Assembly (NCBI RefSeq): GCF_029351045.1
Contig: NZ_JARKIN010000001.1
Location: 6,415,001-6,479,000 of the forward strand
Source: Streptomyces sp. WMMB303
GTDB lineage: Bacteria > Actinomycetota > Actinomycetes > Streptomycetales > Streptomycetaceae
DNA: 64,000 bases
Reading direction: 5' to 3'
Shown piece by piece: positions 48,696 to 57,102 of this stretch. The notes under the pieces were generated by a model. That model was not told where the DNA came from. It was given only the letters and a program-made list of their open reading frames with translations, and did no database searches. The first letter of the stretch is position 1. Each line of letters opens with the position of its first letter. The position numbers and the translations under genes are program-made.

Positions 48696-50087
48696 ATGGC
48701 GCGGGAATGCGATGTCGTCGTGCTGGGGATGGGGCCGGGCGGCGAGGAGGTCGCGGGCCGGCTGGCCGAGGCGGGCCTCGACGTGGTGGGCGTCGAGGCG
48801 GAGCTGCTGGGCGGCGAGTGCCCGTACTGGGCGTGTGTGCCCAGCAAGATGATGGTGCGGGCCGGTGATCTGCTCGCCGAGGCGCGGCGGGTGCCCGGGA
48901 TGGCGGGCACCACGCGGGTGGAGCCGGACTTCGCTCCCGTCCATGCCCGGATCCGGGACGAGGCGACGGCCGACTGGGACGACGCGGCGGCCGTGGAGCG
49001 GTTCACCGCCAAGGGCGGCCGCTTCGTACGCGGCCGCGGCAGGTACACCGGGCAGGGCCGGGTCGAGGTCGATGCCGCTGCCGGAGCGGAGACGTTCGCC
49101 GCGCGCGTCGGCGTCGTCCTGGCGACCGGCAGCGCCCCGGCGGCGCCGCCGGTGCCCGGCCTCGACCAGGTGCCGTACTGGACGAACCGGGAGGCGGTCT
49201 CCGCGGCGGAGGCCCCGGAGTCGCTGCTGGTGCTCGGCGGCGGCGCGGTGGGGGTGGAACTGGCCCAGTCCTACGCCCGCTTCGGCACCCGGGTGACCCT
49301 GGTCGAGGCGTCCGAGCGGGTGGTCTCGGCCGAGGAACCGGAAGCCGGTGACCTGCTGCTGGAGGTCCTGCGGCGGGAGGGGCTGACGGTGCTGACCGGG
49401 ACGCGCGCCCGTGCGGCACGGTACGCGGACGGTGCTTTCGTCCTCACGTTGGACGGCGGCGAGGAGGTGTCAGCGGAGAGGCTGCTGGTGGCGACGGGAC
49501 GGCGGCCGCGGCTGGACGCGCTGGACCACGCGGCGCTGGGGCTGGGCGCGGAGGCCCGCCGGGTGGAGGTGGACGCGCACATGCGGGCGGCCCCCGGCGT
49601 GTGGGCCCTGGGAGACCTGGTCGGCCGGGGCGCCTTCACCCACGTGGCCATGTACCAGGCGGACGTGGCGGTACGCGCCGTGCTGGCCGCGGCGGGCCGC
49701 GGCGAAGCGGGCCCCGGCGCCGACTACCGCGCGCTGCCCCATGTGACGTTCACGGACCCGGAGATCGGTTCCGTGGGGCTGACCGAGGCCGCGGCGCGCG
49801 AGCGGGGGCTGACGGTCCGCACCGGGACGGCCCGGGTGCCGGACGGGATCCGCGGCTGGATCCACAAGGCGGGCAACGACGGCCTGATCAAGCTGGTGGA
49901 GGACGCCGAGCGGGGCATCCTGGTGGGCGCGACGGCCGCCGGACCGATGGGCGGGGAAGTGCTCTACGGTCTCGCCGTGGCCATCCGCGCGGCCGTGCCC
50001 ACGGCGACGCTGCGCGACATGATGTTCGCCTTCCCCACCTTCCACCGCAGCGTCCTGGAAGCGCTCGGCGACCTCGCCGCGGACTGA
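48696..50087 (+). CDS. FAD/NAD-dependent disulfide reductase-family protein (Lpd/mercuric reductase-like)
   Basis: A 463-residue flavoprotein with the dihydrolipoamide dehydrogenase layout: FAD site VVVLGMGPGGEEVA, redox pair GGECPYWACVPSK (C42 and C47), NAD site LLVLGGGAVGVELAQSYARFG, second FAD motif PGVWALGDLVGRG and an interface domain. The C-terminal motif is FAFPTFHRSVLEAL: the catalytic histidine of the usual HPT motif is replaced by phenylalanine, with a His two positions after the threonine. That argues against a normal disulfide reductase and for a quinone or other acceptor reductase. Start: ATG 48696 with GGAGGAG upstream. Confidence 0.9.
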   Translation: MARECDVVVLGMGPGGEEVAGRLAEAGLDVVGVEAELLGGECPYWACVPSKMMVRAGDLLAEARRVPGMAGTTRVEPDFAPVHARIRDEATADWDDAAAVERFTAKGGRFVRGRGRYTGQGRVEVDAAAGAETFAARVGVVLATGSAPAAPPVPGLDQVPYWTNREAVSAAEAPESLLVLGGGAVGVELAQSYARFGTRVTLVEASERVVSAEEPEAGDLLLEVLRREGLTVLTGTRARAARYADGAFVLTLDGGEEVSAERLLVATGRRPRLDALDHAALGLGAEARRVEVDAHMRAAPGVWALGDLVGRGAFTHVAMYQADVAVRAVLAAAGRGEAGPGADYRALPHVTFTDPEIGSVGLTEAAARERGLTVRTGTARVPDGIRGWIHKAGNDGLIKLVEDAERGILVGATAAGPMGGEVLYGLAVAIRAAVPTATLRDMMFAFPTFHRSVLEALGDLAAD

Positions 50088-50194
50088 CGGCCGCCACGGG
50101 TCGCAGCGCGCCGGGGGCGCGCCCGGGCCGCCCGGCCGCCGTCGGCCGCCTGCCGTGCGCGGACGTACGCGCCACGGCCGCCCGGCGGCTGTCC

Positions 50195-50220
50195 GCCGGG
50201 CCGGGAGCTCCCGGCCCGGC
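50195..50220. terminator. Bidirectional terminator between flavoprotein and OpuBA-type genes
   Basis: A perfect 26-bp palindrome, GC-rich with an AGCT centre, directly abutting the stop codon at 50221. Confidence 0.75.
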
Positions 50221-51402
50221 TCAGGAGCTCTCGATCGTCTCCAGTTCGACCTCCTGGCGGGCCACGGCGCGGGCGTCGGCGTCGACCGAGCGGCGCAGCG
50301 CCTCGTGCAGCTTGGCCGGGGTGAGCACACCGACGAACCGGTCCGCGGTGTCCAGCACGGCGATCCATCCGGCATCGTGCTGGAGCATCGTGCTGAACGC
50401 CTGCTTGAGGGTGGAGCCCAGCGGCAGCCACGCCTCCATCCGCTGCGCGTGGTCACCGACCGTCCCCGAGCCGCCCCCGCCCCGCACCGACGCCTCGACC
50501 AGGGCGGCGGCCGAGACCCAGCCGTGCAGCTCCTCCGCGCCGTCCAGGACCACGGCCCAGCGTGCGCCGTCGGTCGCCATCCGCGCGGCCGCCTCGGCGA
50601 GCCCGTCGCTCAGATGGAGGGTCGGCGGCTGCTCCAGGTCGCCGGGCTCTATCGGGGTGACCGACAGCCGCTTGAGGCCGCGGTCGGCGCCGACGAAGTC
50701 GGCCACGTATCCGGACGCGGGGGCGCCCAGCACGGTGGCGGGGGTGTCGAACTGCTCGATCCGGCCCTCCCCGTAGACGGCGATCCGGTCGCCGAGGCGG
50801 ACGGCCTCCTCGATGTCGTGCGTGACGAACAGCACCGTCTTGTGCAGCCGGGACTGGAGCCGCAGGAACTCGTTCTGCAGGTGCTCGCGCACCACCGGGT
50901 CCACGGCGCCGAAGGGTTCGTCCATCAGCAGCACCGGCGGATCCGCGGCCAGCGCCCTGGCGACCCCGACCCGCTGCCGCTGGCCCCCGCTGAGCTGCTC
51001 GGGGTAGCGGTCGCCGAACACGTGCGGGTCCAGACCCACCAGGTCCAGCAGTTCACGGGCGCGTTCCCGCCTGCGCGCCTTGGACCAGCCCAGCAGGTGC
51101 GGAACGGTGGCGGTGTTGTCCAGCACCGTGCGGTGCGGGAAGAGCCCGGTCTGCTGGATGACGTAGCCCATCCGGCGGCGCAGCTCGACCGGTTCGACGC
51201 CGGCGATGTCGGCGCCGTCGACCAGGATGCGCCCCTCGGTCGGCTCGATCAGCCGGTTGACCATCTTCATGGTGGTGGTCTTGCCGCAGCCCGAGGGCCC
51301 GACGAGGGTGACCAGTTCCCCGTCGGCCACCTCGAAGGAGAGCCCCTCGACCGCGACAGTCCCGTCGGGGTAGCGCTTGGCCACGTTCTCGAAGCGAATC
51401 AT
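50221..51402 (-). CDS. Osmoprotectant (glycine betaine/choline-type) ABC importer, ATPase with CBS domains
   Basis: A 393-residue energising subunit of the OpuA/OpuB/OpuC/ProV type. ABC domain: Walker A VGPSGCGKTTTMKMV, MGYVIQQTGLFPHRTV, signature LSGGQRQRVGVARAL, Walker B LLMDEPFGAVDP and FVTHDIEEA. The C-terminal 130 residues hold two CBS repeats (RWAVVLDGAEELHGWVS, DAGWIAVLDTADRFVGVLT), which in OpuA sense ionic strength or bind c-di-AMP. Start: ATG 51402; the frame is open upstream to 51489. It is divergent from its membrane and binding-protein partners across a shared control region. Confidence 0.94.
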   Translation of the reverse strand: MIRFENVAKRYPDGTVAVEGLSFEVADGELVTLVGPSGCGKTTTMKMVNRLIEPTEGRILVDGADIAGVEPVELRRRMGYVIQQTGLFPHRTVLDNTATVPHLLGWSKARRRERARELLDLVGLDPHVFGDRYPEQLSGGQRQRVGVARALAADPPVLLMDEPFGAVDPVVREHLQNEFLRLQSRLHKTVLFVTHDIEEAVRLGDRIAVYGEGRIEQFDTPATVLGAPASGYVADFVGADRGLKRLSVTPIEPGDLEQPPTLHLSDGLAEAAARMATDGARWAVVLDGAEELHGWVSAAALVEASVRGGGGSGTVGDHAQRMEAWLPLGSTLKQAFSTMLQHDAGWIAVLDTADRFVGVLTPAKLHEALRRSVDADARAVARQEVELETIESS

Positions 51403-51556
51403 CTGCCCATCCTCGTCTCCGGCCCGTTCCCGGCTGTTGCCCCGGCCGCTCCGGTCGTATGCGGAAAGCGAAACACAGCCCGCCGACAATCCTCCCGGCA
51501 GCCGTGCTGATCCCGCGGACAGCGGATGAACCGAACGGTTCCGGGGTACGGCACTC

Positions 51557-51575
51557 CGGACTGATTGTCAGTCCG
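51557..51575. promoter_or_regulatory. Operator dyad in the osmoprotectant control region
   Basis: CGGACTGA-TTG-TCAGTCCG is a perfect 8+8 bp inverted repeat. It covers the expected -35 position of a plus-strand promoter with -10 TAGGGT at 51582-51587, which suits a repressor. Confidence 0.55.
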
Positions 51576-51619
51576 CCGGGATAGGGTCGGCCGTCATCGT
51601 GGCATGACACTTCACAACA

Positions 51620-51679
51620 TCGTCCGAACAGCATCAACAGCACGTCGTCCGGACACCGTCGTCCGAAGAACGTCGTCCG
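51620..51679. repeat. Direct repeats TCGTCCG in the permease leader
   Basis: Four copies of TCGTCCG start at 51620, 51645, 51659 and 51673. The last three are spaced 14 bp apart within longer GTCGTCCG-type units. They lie in the untranslated leader just before the first permease gene. Confidence 0.55.
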
Positions 51680-51707
51680 AGCACCGCACAGCGCGGGGAG
51701 GTGACAG

Positions 51708-52469
51708 ATGAGCAGCACGGCAGCAGGCGGCCCGCAGGGCTGCCTCGCGCAGAACGACTGGCTGTGCTGGACGTATGTACGCACCCGGCAGAGCGAACTG
51801 CTCGACGCGACGGTGGAGCACGTCTGGATCACCGCGCTCTCCATCGCGATCGCCCTGACCATCGCCCTGCCGCTGGCGGTGGCGGCCCGGCGCTGGCGCG
51901 CGGCCCGCGCCCCGGCCCTGGGCGTGACGACGATCCTCTACACGATCCCGTCGCTGGCGATGTTCGCGCTGCTGCTGCCCGTCTTCGGGCTGTCGGCCGC
52001 CGTGGTGGTGACGGGCCTGGTGCTGTACTCCCTCACGGTTTTGGTGCGCAACATCCTGGCGGGGCTGGACGCGGTGCCGGGCGAGGCCCGGCAGGCCGCC
52101 GAGGGGATGGGGTACGGGCCCGGCAGGCTGCTGCTGGAGGTGGAGCTGCCGCTGGCGCTGCCCGCACTGCTGGCGGGGGTGCGCATCGCCACCGTCACGG
52201 CGGTCTCGCTCACCACGGTCGGTGCCATCGTCGGCTACGGCGGGCTGGGCAACCTCATCTACGACGGCATGGAGAGCTACTTCAAGGCGCAGGTGCTGAC
52301 CGCCTCGGCCATCTGCGTCGTCCTGGCGGTCGTCGCGGACCTGCTGCTGCTGTGGCTCCAGCGGATGCTGACCCCGTGGACCCGAGCGGGCGCCCGCAAG
52401 CGGGCCGTGCGCGCCCCGTCCGCGCTTCCCGCGGCCGCGGCACCGGAACCCGTGGGGAAGGCGGACTGA
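51708..52469 (+). CDS. Osmoprotectant ABC importer permease 1 (OpuBB-like)
   Basis: A 253-residue permease with about six helices. The binding-protein-dependent transport signature is present (AAEGMGYGPGRLLLEVELPLALPALLAGVRIATVTAVS, read in parts: EMG-type loop RQAAEGMGYGP and LPLALPALLAG). IPSLAMFALLLPVFGL and GGLGNLIYDGM are typical of OpuBB/OpuCB. Start: ATG 51708 with GGGGAGG 6 nt upstream. The next permease gene begins 4 nt after this stop. Confidence 0.94.
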   Translation: MSSTAAGGPQGCLAQNDWLCWTYVRTRQSELLDATVEHVWITALSIAIALTIALPLAVAARRWRAARAPALGVTTILYTIPSLAMFALLLPVFGLSAAVVVTGLVLYSLTVLVRNILAGLDAVPGEARQAAEGMGYGPGRLLLEVELPLALPALLAGVRIATVTAVSLTTVGAIVGYGGLGNLIYDGMESYFKAQVLTASAICVVLAVVADLLLLWLQRMLTPWTRAGARKRAVRAPSALPAAAAPEPVGKAD

Positions 52470-52473
52470 GCAC

Positions 52474-53163
52474 ATGGGCATCGTCACCGACGTGTGGACC
52501 TGGCTGACGACCGGCTCCCACTGGACCGGGACCGGCGGCGTGCTCCAGCGGCTCGGGGAGCACATCTATCTGACGGGCGTCTGCCTGCTGCTCTCCTGCG
52601 CGCTGGCACTGCCGCTCGCGCTGTGGCTCGGCCATGTGGGGCGGGGCGGCGCGCTGGCGGTGAACCTCTCCAACGCGGGCCGGGCCGTGCCCACCTTCGC
52701 CGTGCTGGTGCTGCTGTCGATGGGCCCGCTGGGCCGGTACGGCGACTGGGCGACGATCGTGGCGCTGGTGCTGTTCGCGCTGCCGCCGCTGCTGACCAAC
52801 GCGTACACCGGCGTGCGCGAGGCGGACCGGGAGGTCGTCGAGGCCGCCCGCGGCATGGGCATGACGGGTGGACAACTGCTGCGCCAGGTCGAACTGCCGC
52901 TCGCCCTCCCGCTGATCATGACCGGGGTGCAGACCGCCGCCGTGCAGCTCGTCGCCACCGCGACGCTCGCCGCGCTGCCGGGCGGCGGCGGCCTCGGCCG
53001 GCTGATCACCGCCGGATTCGGCAACTACGACACACCCCAGGTGGTCGCGGGCGCCCTGCTCGTGGCCGCGCTGGCGCTGCTGGTCGAGCGCGTCCTGACC
53101 CTCACCGAGCGACTCCTGGACCCGATGCGGCGGCAGCCCGCCCGCCGCACGACGCCCGTCTGA
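52474..53163 (+). CDS. Osmoprotectant ABC importer permease 2 (OpuBD-like)
   Basis: A 229-residue second permease of the importer. It has five to six helices, NLSNAGRAVPTFAVLVLLSMGPLG, the coupling loop VVEAARGMGMTGGQLLRQVELPLALPLIMTG (read in parts) and GGGGLGRLITAGFGNYDTPQ. It pairs with permease 1 to form the heterodimeric channel of OpuB/OpuC-type systems. Start: ATG 52474, only 4 nt after the previous stop, so co-translated. Confidence 0.94.
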   Translation: MGIVTDVWTWLTTGSHWTGTGGVLQRLGEHIYLTGVCLLLSCALALPLALWLGHVGRGGALAVNLSNAGRAVPTFAVLVLLSMGPLGRYGDWATIVALVLFALPPLLTNAYTGVREADREVVEAARGMGMTGGQLLRQVELPLALPLIMTGVQTAAVQLVATATLAALPGGGGLGRLITAGFGNYDTPQVVAGALLVAALALLVERVLTLTERLLDPMRRQPARRTTPV

Positions 53164-53199
53164 CCGCCCCACCAAGAACGACACCGGACGAATGGACGC

Positions 53200-54195
53200 A
53201 TGATGGCCCGCTCCCGCACCACACCCGACACCACCGCCCCCCGGCGCGGAACGGCGGCCCGGCGCGGTCTCGCCGCCGTCGGTACGGCCTCCGCGCTGGC
53301 TCTGACGCTCGCCGCCTGCGGCGGCAGCGACCTGGAGGAGAAGGAGTCCGGCTCAGGCGGCGGCAAGGGCAGCCTGGTCATCGGCTCGGCAGGCTTCACC
53401 GAGTCGGAGATCCTCTCCGAGCTCTACTCCGGAGTGCTGTCCGAAGCCGGTTGGAAGACCACGGTCAAGAAGGTCAAGAACCGCGAGCTGTACGCCCCCG
53501 AACTGGAGAAGGGCCGCATCGACGTCGTACCGGAGTACGCGGCGACGATGGCCGAGTTCCTCAACGCCAAGAAGAACGGCGCCAAGGCCGAGCCGGTCGC
53601 CTCCAACGACGCGGACGAGACCGTCGAGGCGCTCCGCGACCTGGCCGAGCCGCGCGGTCTGAAGGTGCTGGAGGCCGGTGACGCGGTCGACCAGAACGCG
53701 TTCGCCGTCTCCGCGGACTACGCGAAGAAGCACGACCTCAAGACCCTCAGCGACCTGGGCCGCTCCAAGGAGCGCGTCACCATCGCGGCGGGCGACGAGT
53801 GCGAGACCCGGCCGTTCTGCCGCCCCGGTCTGGAGAAGACCTACGGGATCGACGTCAAGGGCATAGACCCCAAGGGCGTCGGGACCAGCCAGTCCAAGCA
53901 GGCCGTCAAGGACGGCAAGGACCAGCTCGTGCTGACCACCACCACCGACGCCACCCTCGACCAGTTCGGCCTGGTGCTGCTGAAGGACGACAAGAAGCTG
54001 CAGAACGCGGACAACATCGTGCCGGTCGTCAACGCGAAGGACGCCGGTGACAAGAAGGTGGCGGACGCGCTCGGCAAGCTCACCCGCACCCTCACCACCA
54101 AGGACCTGACCGAGCTGAACCGCAAGGTCGACCAGGACCGGGAGAAGCCCGCGAACGTCGCCGAGGAGTACCTGAAGAGCAAGGGACTGGCGTGA
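53200..54195 (+). CDS. Osmoprotectant-binding lipoprotein (OpuBC/OpuCC-like)
   Basis: A 331-residue solute-binding lipoprotein that hands quaternary amines (glycine betaine, choline, carnitine or similar) to the importer. The signal peptide has a basic start (RRGTAARRG), a hydrophobic core and lipobox LAAC (Cys40). The mature part has the family pattern: LVIGSAGFTESEILSELYSGVL, GRIDVVPEYAATMAEF, LTTTTDATLDQFGLVLLKDDK and NIVPVVNA. Start: ATG 53200; a second ATG follows immediately. Last gene of the operon. Confidence 0.95.
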   Translation: MMARSRTTPDTTAPRRGTAARRGLAAVGTASALALTLAACGGSDLEEKESGSGGGKGSLVIGSAGFTESEILSELYSGVLSEAGWKTTVKKVKNRELYAPELEKGRIDVVPEYAATMAEFLNAKKNGAKAEPVASNDADETVEALRDLAEPRGLKVLEAGDAVDQNAFAVSADYAKKHDLKTLSDLGRSKERVTIAAGDECETRPFCRPGLEKTYGIDVKGIDPKGVGTSQSKQAVKDGKDQLVLTTTTDATLDQFGLVLLKDDKKLQNADNIVPVVNAKDAGDKKVADALGKLTRTLTTKDLTELNRKVDQDREKPANVAEEYLKSKGLA

Positions 54196-54246
54196 CACGG
54201 TTCGTCCGGTGTCATCCCCCCGGCGGAACACGGTAAATTCCCAGCC

Positions 54247-55176
54247 ATGCCACGTGGACGTCATCGCCATTCCCCGCCGCTGCACCGACGCCTGCCCCCG
54301 GTGTCCGTGGCGGTGCCCGCACTGGCCTGCGCCGGCGGGGCCTGGCTGATCGGTGAGCCGGGGGTCGCCGACCCGGAGACGGTGGTGCTGCGCGCGCTCA
54401 CCGCGGCAGCGGCGGCCGCCGCCGTCACCGGCGCGGTCCTGCTGCGCGGCTGGGACCGCGCGGCGGGCAAGCAGGTCGGCGATCTCAAGGCGCAGCTCGC
54501 CAGCTCGGCCTGGCGGGCCGAGGAGAAGCAGGCGGACCTGGAGGGCGAGGTCGAGGAGCTGCGCGAGCTCCGCACCAAGCTGGAGGGCAGGCTGCGCGAG
54601 AAGCGCGCCGAGCTGACCGGGCTCCGCTCCGAACACGCCGACCTGCTGCGCCGCTACGCCAACGCCCAGACGGAGCGGGCGAGTGCGCTGGAGGGCCGCA
54701 GGGTGCTGGAGCTGGAGGCAGGGACGACGGCCTCCGCCAAGGCCCTCACCACCTCGGCGACCGACCACCGGCACAGCTCCGGCGCGCCGACCCCGCTGAC
54801 CTACCGGCAGGCGGCCGAGGCGCTGGACACGCTCGCCCGCAACGCGGTCCGGCAGCGCGCCGCGGCCCGGCTGTCCCACAGCCGGGCCGCCACCGTGGTG
54901 CCTCCGCAGACCCCGCCGCGCTCCCGGCCGGTGTCCGCGCGGCACACCGAGCGGCGCACGGCCGGGCCCGCCGCGCAGGACGCTTCGGCGGCCGGACCGG
55001 GCGGCCCCCGGGATCCGGAGGCCGCGGACGGCCCGGAGGCCGGTTCGGCCGGGGCAGCCGCGACGACCGGGACGGCGGCGGGCGGCGCACCCGGGCCGGA
55101 CGGCCGCGACGGCGGCACGGGCGGCTTCGACTTCTTCGGGCGCAGCAGGCGCCGGACGCACTCGCCCTCTTCCTGA
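54247..55176 (+). CDS. Membrane-anchored coiled-coil protein of unknown function
   Basis: A 309-residue protein. Two N-terminal hydrophobic helices (VSVAVPALACAGGAWLIG and VVLRALTAAAAAAAVTGAVLL) are followed by a heptad-like coiled coil (about residues 78-160, EEKQADLEGEVEELRELRTK and onward), a short conserved-looking segment PLTYRQAAEALDTLARNAVRQR and a disordered Pro/Gly/Ala tail ending in a basic GRSRRRTH motif. I do not recognise a family. Start: ATG 54247, 7 nt after a TAAATT box (54234-54239), so probably leaderless and separate from the importer operon. Confidence 0.82.
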   Translation: MPRGRHRHSPPLHRRLPPVSVAVPALACAGGAWLIGEPGVADPETVVLRALTAAAAAAAVTGAVLLRGWDRAAGKQVGDLKAQLASSAWRAEEKQADLEGEVEELRELRTKLEGRLREKRAELTGLRSEHADLLRRYANAQTERASALEGRRVLELEAGTTASAKALTTSATDHRHSSGAPTPLTYRQAAEALDTLARNAVRQRAAARLSHSRAATVVPPQTPPRSRPVSARHTERRTAGPAAQDASAAGPGGPRDPEAADGPEAGSAGAAATTGTAAGGAPGPDGRDGGTGGFDFFGRSRRRTHSPSS

Positions 55177-55271
55177 GCCGCGGCGCCGGAGGGCCGCCCG
55201 CGGCCCCCGGAAGCGCTGCGGGCGCGGGGCGCCGCTCGGCGCCGTGTGATGCTCTGTGGCGTCACTCGGCG

Positions 55272-56429
55272 TCACTTGTCGACGTCGCCCACCACGAAGA
55301 AGAACGAGCCCAGGATCGCGACCATGTCGGCCACCAGCGTCCCGGGCAGCAGCTCGGTGAGCGCCTGGATGTTGTTGAACGAGGCCGAGCGGAGCTTGAG
55401 CCGGTGCGGGGTCTTCTCCCCCTTGGAGACCAGGTAGTAGCCGTTGAGGCCCAGCGGGTTCTCGGTCCAGGTGTAGGTCGCGCCCTCCGGGGCCTTGAGC
55501 ACCTTCGGCAGCCGCTGGTTGACCGGGCCGGGCGGCAGCTCGGCGAGCCGGTCCAGGCAGGCGTCGGCCAGATCCAGGGAGTTGTGCGTCTGGTCGAGCA
55601 GCAGCTCGAAACGGGCCAGACAGTCGCCCTCCGACCGGGTGGCCACCCGCAGCACGTCGGCCAGCTCCCCGTAGGCCAGATACGGCTCGTCGCGGCGCAG
55701 ATCGAAGTCGACCCCGGAGGCGCGGGCGATCGGACCGCTGACCCCGTAGGCGTGCACCAGCTCCGGGCTGAGCACACCGACGCCCCGGGTGCGGCCCCGG
55801 AAGATCTCGTTGCCGAGCACCAGCTTGTCGAAGGTGTCCATCCGGCCGCGGACCGCGGCCACCGCCTGCCGCGCCCGGTCCCGCCAGCCCGCCGGCAGGT
55901 CGTCCTTGAGCCCGCCGACCCGGTTGAACATGTAGTGCATCCGGCCGCCGGAGAGCTCCTCCATCACGTTCTGGAGCACCTCTCGCTCCCGGAAGGAGTG
56001 GAAGACCGGCGTGATCCCGCCCAGCTCCAGCGGATAGGAGCCCAGGAACATCAGATGGTTGAGCACCCGGTTCAACTCGGCCAGCAGAGTGCGGGTCCAC
56101 ACCGCGCGCGCCGGGACCTCCATACCGAGCATCCGCTCGACGCCGAGCACCACACCCAGCTCGTTGGAGAACGCCGACAGCCAGTCGTGGCGGTTGGCGA
56201 GCACGATGATCTGGCGATAGTCGCGGGCCTCGAAGAGCTTCTCGGCCCCCCGGTGCATGTAGCCGACCACCGGCTCGGCGCGCTCGATCCGCTCGCCGTC
56301 CAGGACCAGCCGCAGCCGCAGCACCCCGTGCGTGGAGGGGTGCTGCGGGCCGATGTTGAGCACCATGTCGGTGCTCTCCGCGGCACCGCCGATGCCGACG
56401 GTCGTCTCCGTCTGAGTCATGACGCTCAT
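55272..56429 (-). CDS. nuoD: Orphan NADH-quinone oxidoreductase subunit D
   Basis: A 385-residue 49-kDa-type complex I subunit. Hallmarks are [21 protein letters not shown] (read in parts), [41 protein letters not shown]-type [30 protein letters not shown], and the C-terminal [27 protein letters not shown] (read in parts) with a terminal GDVDK. The quinone-site His and Tyr positions appear intact. No other nuo gene is adjacent, so this is a second, stand-alone copy, as seen in other streptomycetes. Start: ATG 56429 with GGAGGA 9 nt upstream; a second ATG three codons later is possible. Confidence 0.95.
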   Translation of the reverse strand: MSVMTQTETTVGIGGAAESTDMVLNIGPQHPSTHGVLRLRLVLDGERIERAEPVVGYMHRGAEKLFEARDYRQIIVLANRHDWLSAFSNELGVVLGVERMLGMEVPARAVWTRTLLAELNRVLNHLMFLGSYPLELGGITPVFHSFREREVLQNVMEELSGGRMHYMFNRVGGLKDDLPAGWRDRARQAVAAVRGRMDTFDKLVLGNEIFRGRTRGVGVLSPELVHAYGVSGPIARASGVDFDLRRDEPYLAYGELADVLRVATRSEGDCLARFELLLDQTHNSLDLADACLDRLAELPPGPVNQRLPKVLKAPEGATYTWTENPLGLNGYYLVSKGEKTPHRLKLRSASFNNIQALTELLPGTLVADMVAILGSFFFVVGDVDK

Positions 56430-56490
56430 CCTGTCAGCTTCCTCCTGCGGGCGGACACGGGCTCCGGCCGCCCACACGTACGCTGAACGG

Positions 56491-57102
56491 ATGACCGACC
56501 CCATCCCGATATCGCCCGCCACACCGGGCTCCGGACAGCCCGGCTCCGGCCCGGACGGAACCGGCCCGGCGGAACCCGGAACCGGGCACCGGCCGACGGA
56601 CCCCCAGGAACCCGGCAGCTTCCCGGACGGGACGGGGAGCGACCCCGCGTGGCGCGGCGTGGAGCGGAACCTGCTGCCGCTGCGCCGGTGCGTGCTGCTG
56701 GCCTGGCTGCTGCCGCTGGCCGCGGCAGCGGGAGTGGTACCGGCGCTGATCGCGGGGCCGGTGTGGGCGCTGTGCGCGCTGCCGCCGCTCGCGGCGGCCG
56801 GATGGGGCTGGGGAGCGCTGGCGCGCAACTGGCGCTCGTGGCGCTACCGGGAGCGGGCTGACGACCTGCTCGTCTCGCGCGGCGTGCTGTGGCGCGAGAC
56901 CACTGTGGTGCCCTACGGGCGGATGCAGCTCGTGGAGGTGACCTCGGGACCGCTGGAGCGGCGTTTCGGGCTGGCCTCCCTGCAACTGCACACTGCCGCC
57001 GCGACCACCGACGCGGGCATCCCGGGGCTGGCCCCCGCGGAGGCCGAACGGCTGCGCGACCGGCTCACCGAGCTGGGCGAGGCCCGGTCGGCGGGCCTGT
57101 GA
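56491..57102 (+). CDS. PH-domain membrane protein (YdbS/DUF304-like)
   Basis: A 203-residue protein. A Pro/Gly-rich leader of about 60 residues precedes two membrane helices ([21 protein letters not shown] and [17 protein letters not shown]) and a bacterial PH-like domain ([44 protein letters not shown], read in parts). YdbS/YdbT pairs of this type affect envelope stress and antimicrobial tolerance in Bacillus. Start: ATG 56491, exactly 6 nt after TACGCT (56479-56484), so leaderless. The next gene overlaps its stop. Confidence 0.9.
   Translation: MTDPIPISPATPGSGQPGSGPDGTGPAEPGTGHRPTDPQEPGSFPDGTGSDPAWRGVERNLLPLRRCVLLAWLLPLAAAAGVVPALIAGPVWALCALPPLAAAGWGWGALARNWRSWRYRERADDLLVSRGVLWRETTVVPYGRMQLVEVTSGPLERRFGLASLQLHTAAATTDAGIPGLAPAEAERLRDRLTELGEARSAGL

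Larger units (their letters stand above)
51403..51707. promoter_or_regulatory. Shared control region of the osmoprotectant importer genes
   Basis: A 305-bp divergent gap. It contains the dyad at 51557-51575, a TAGGGT -10 candidate (51582-51587) for the plus-strand operon, and four copies of TCGTCCG starting at 51620, 51645, 51659 and 51673. I see no small gene. Confidence 0.5.

Noticed and set aside
55177-55271. Terminator between the coiled-coil gene and nuoD
   Set aside because: Only a 6-bp GGCGCC-GCTC-GGCGCC hairpin is visible; too weak to list as a feature.
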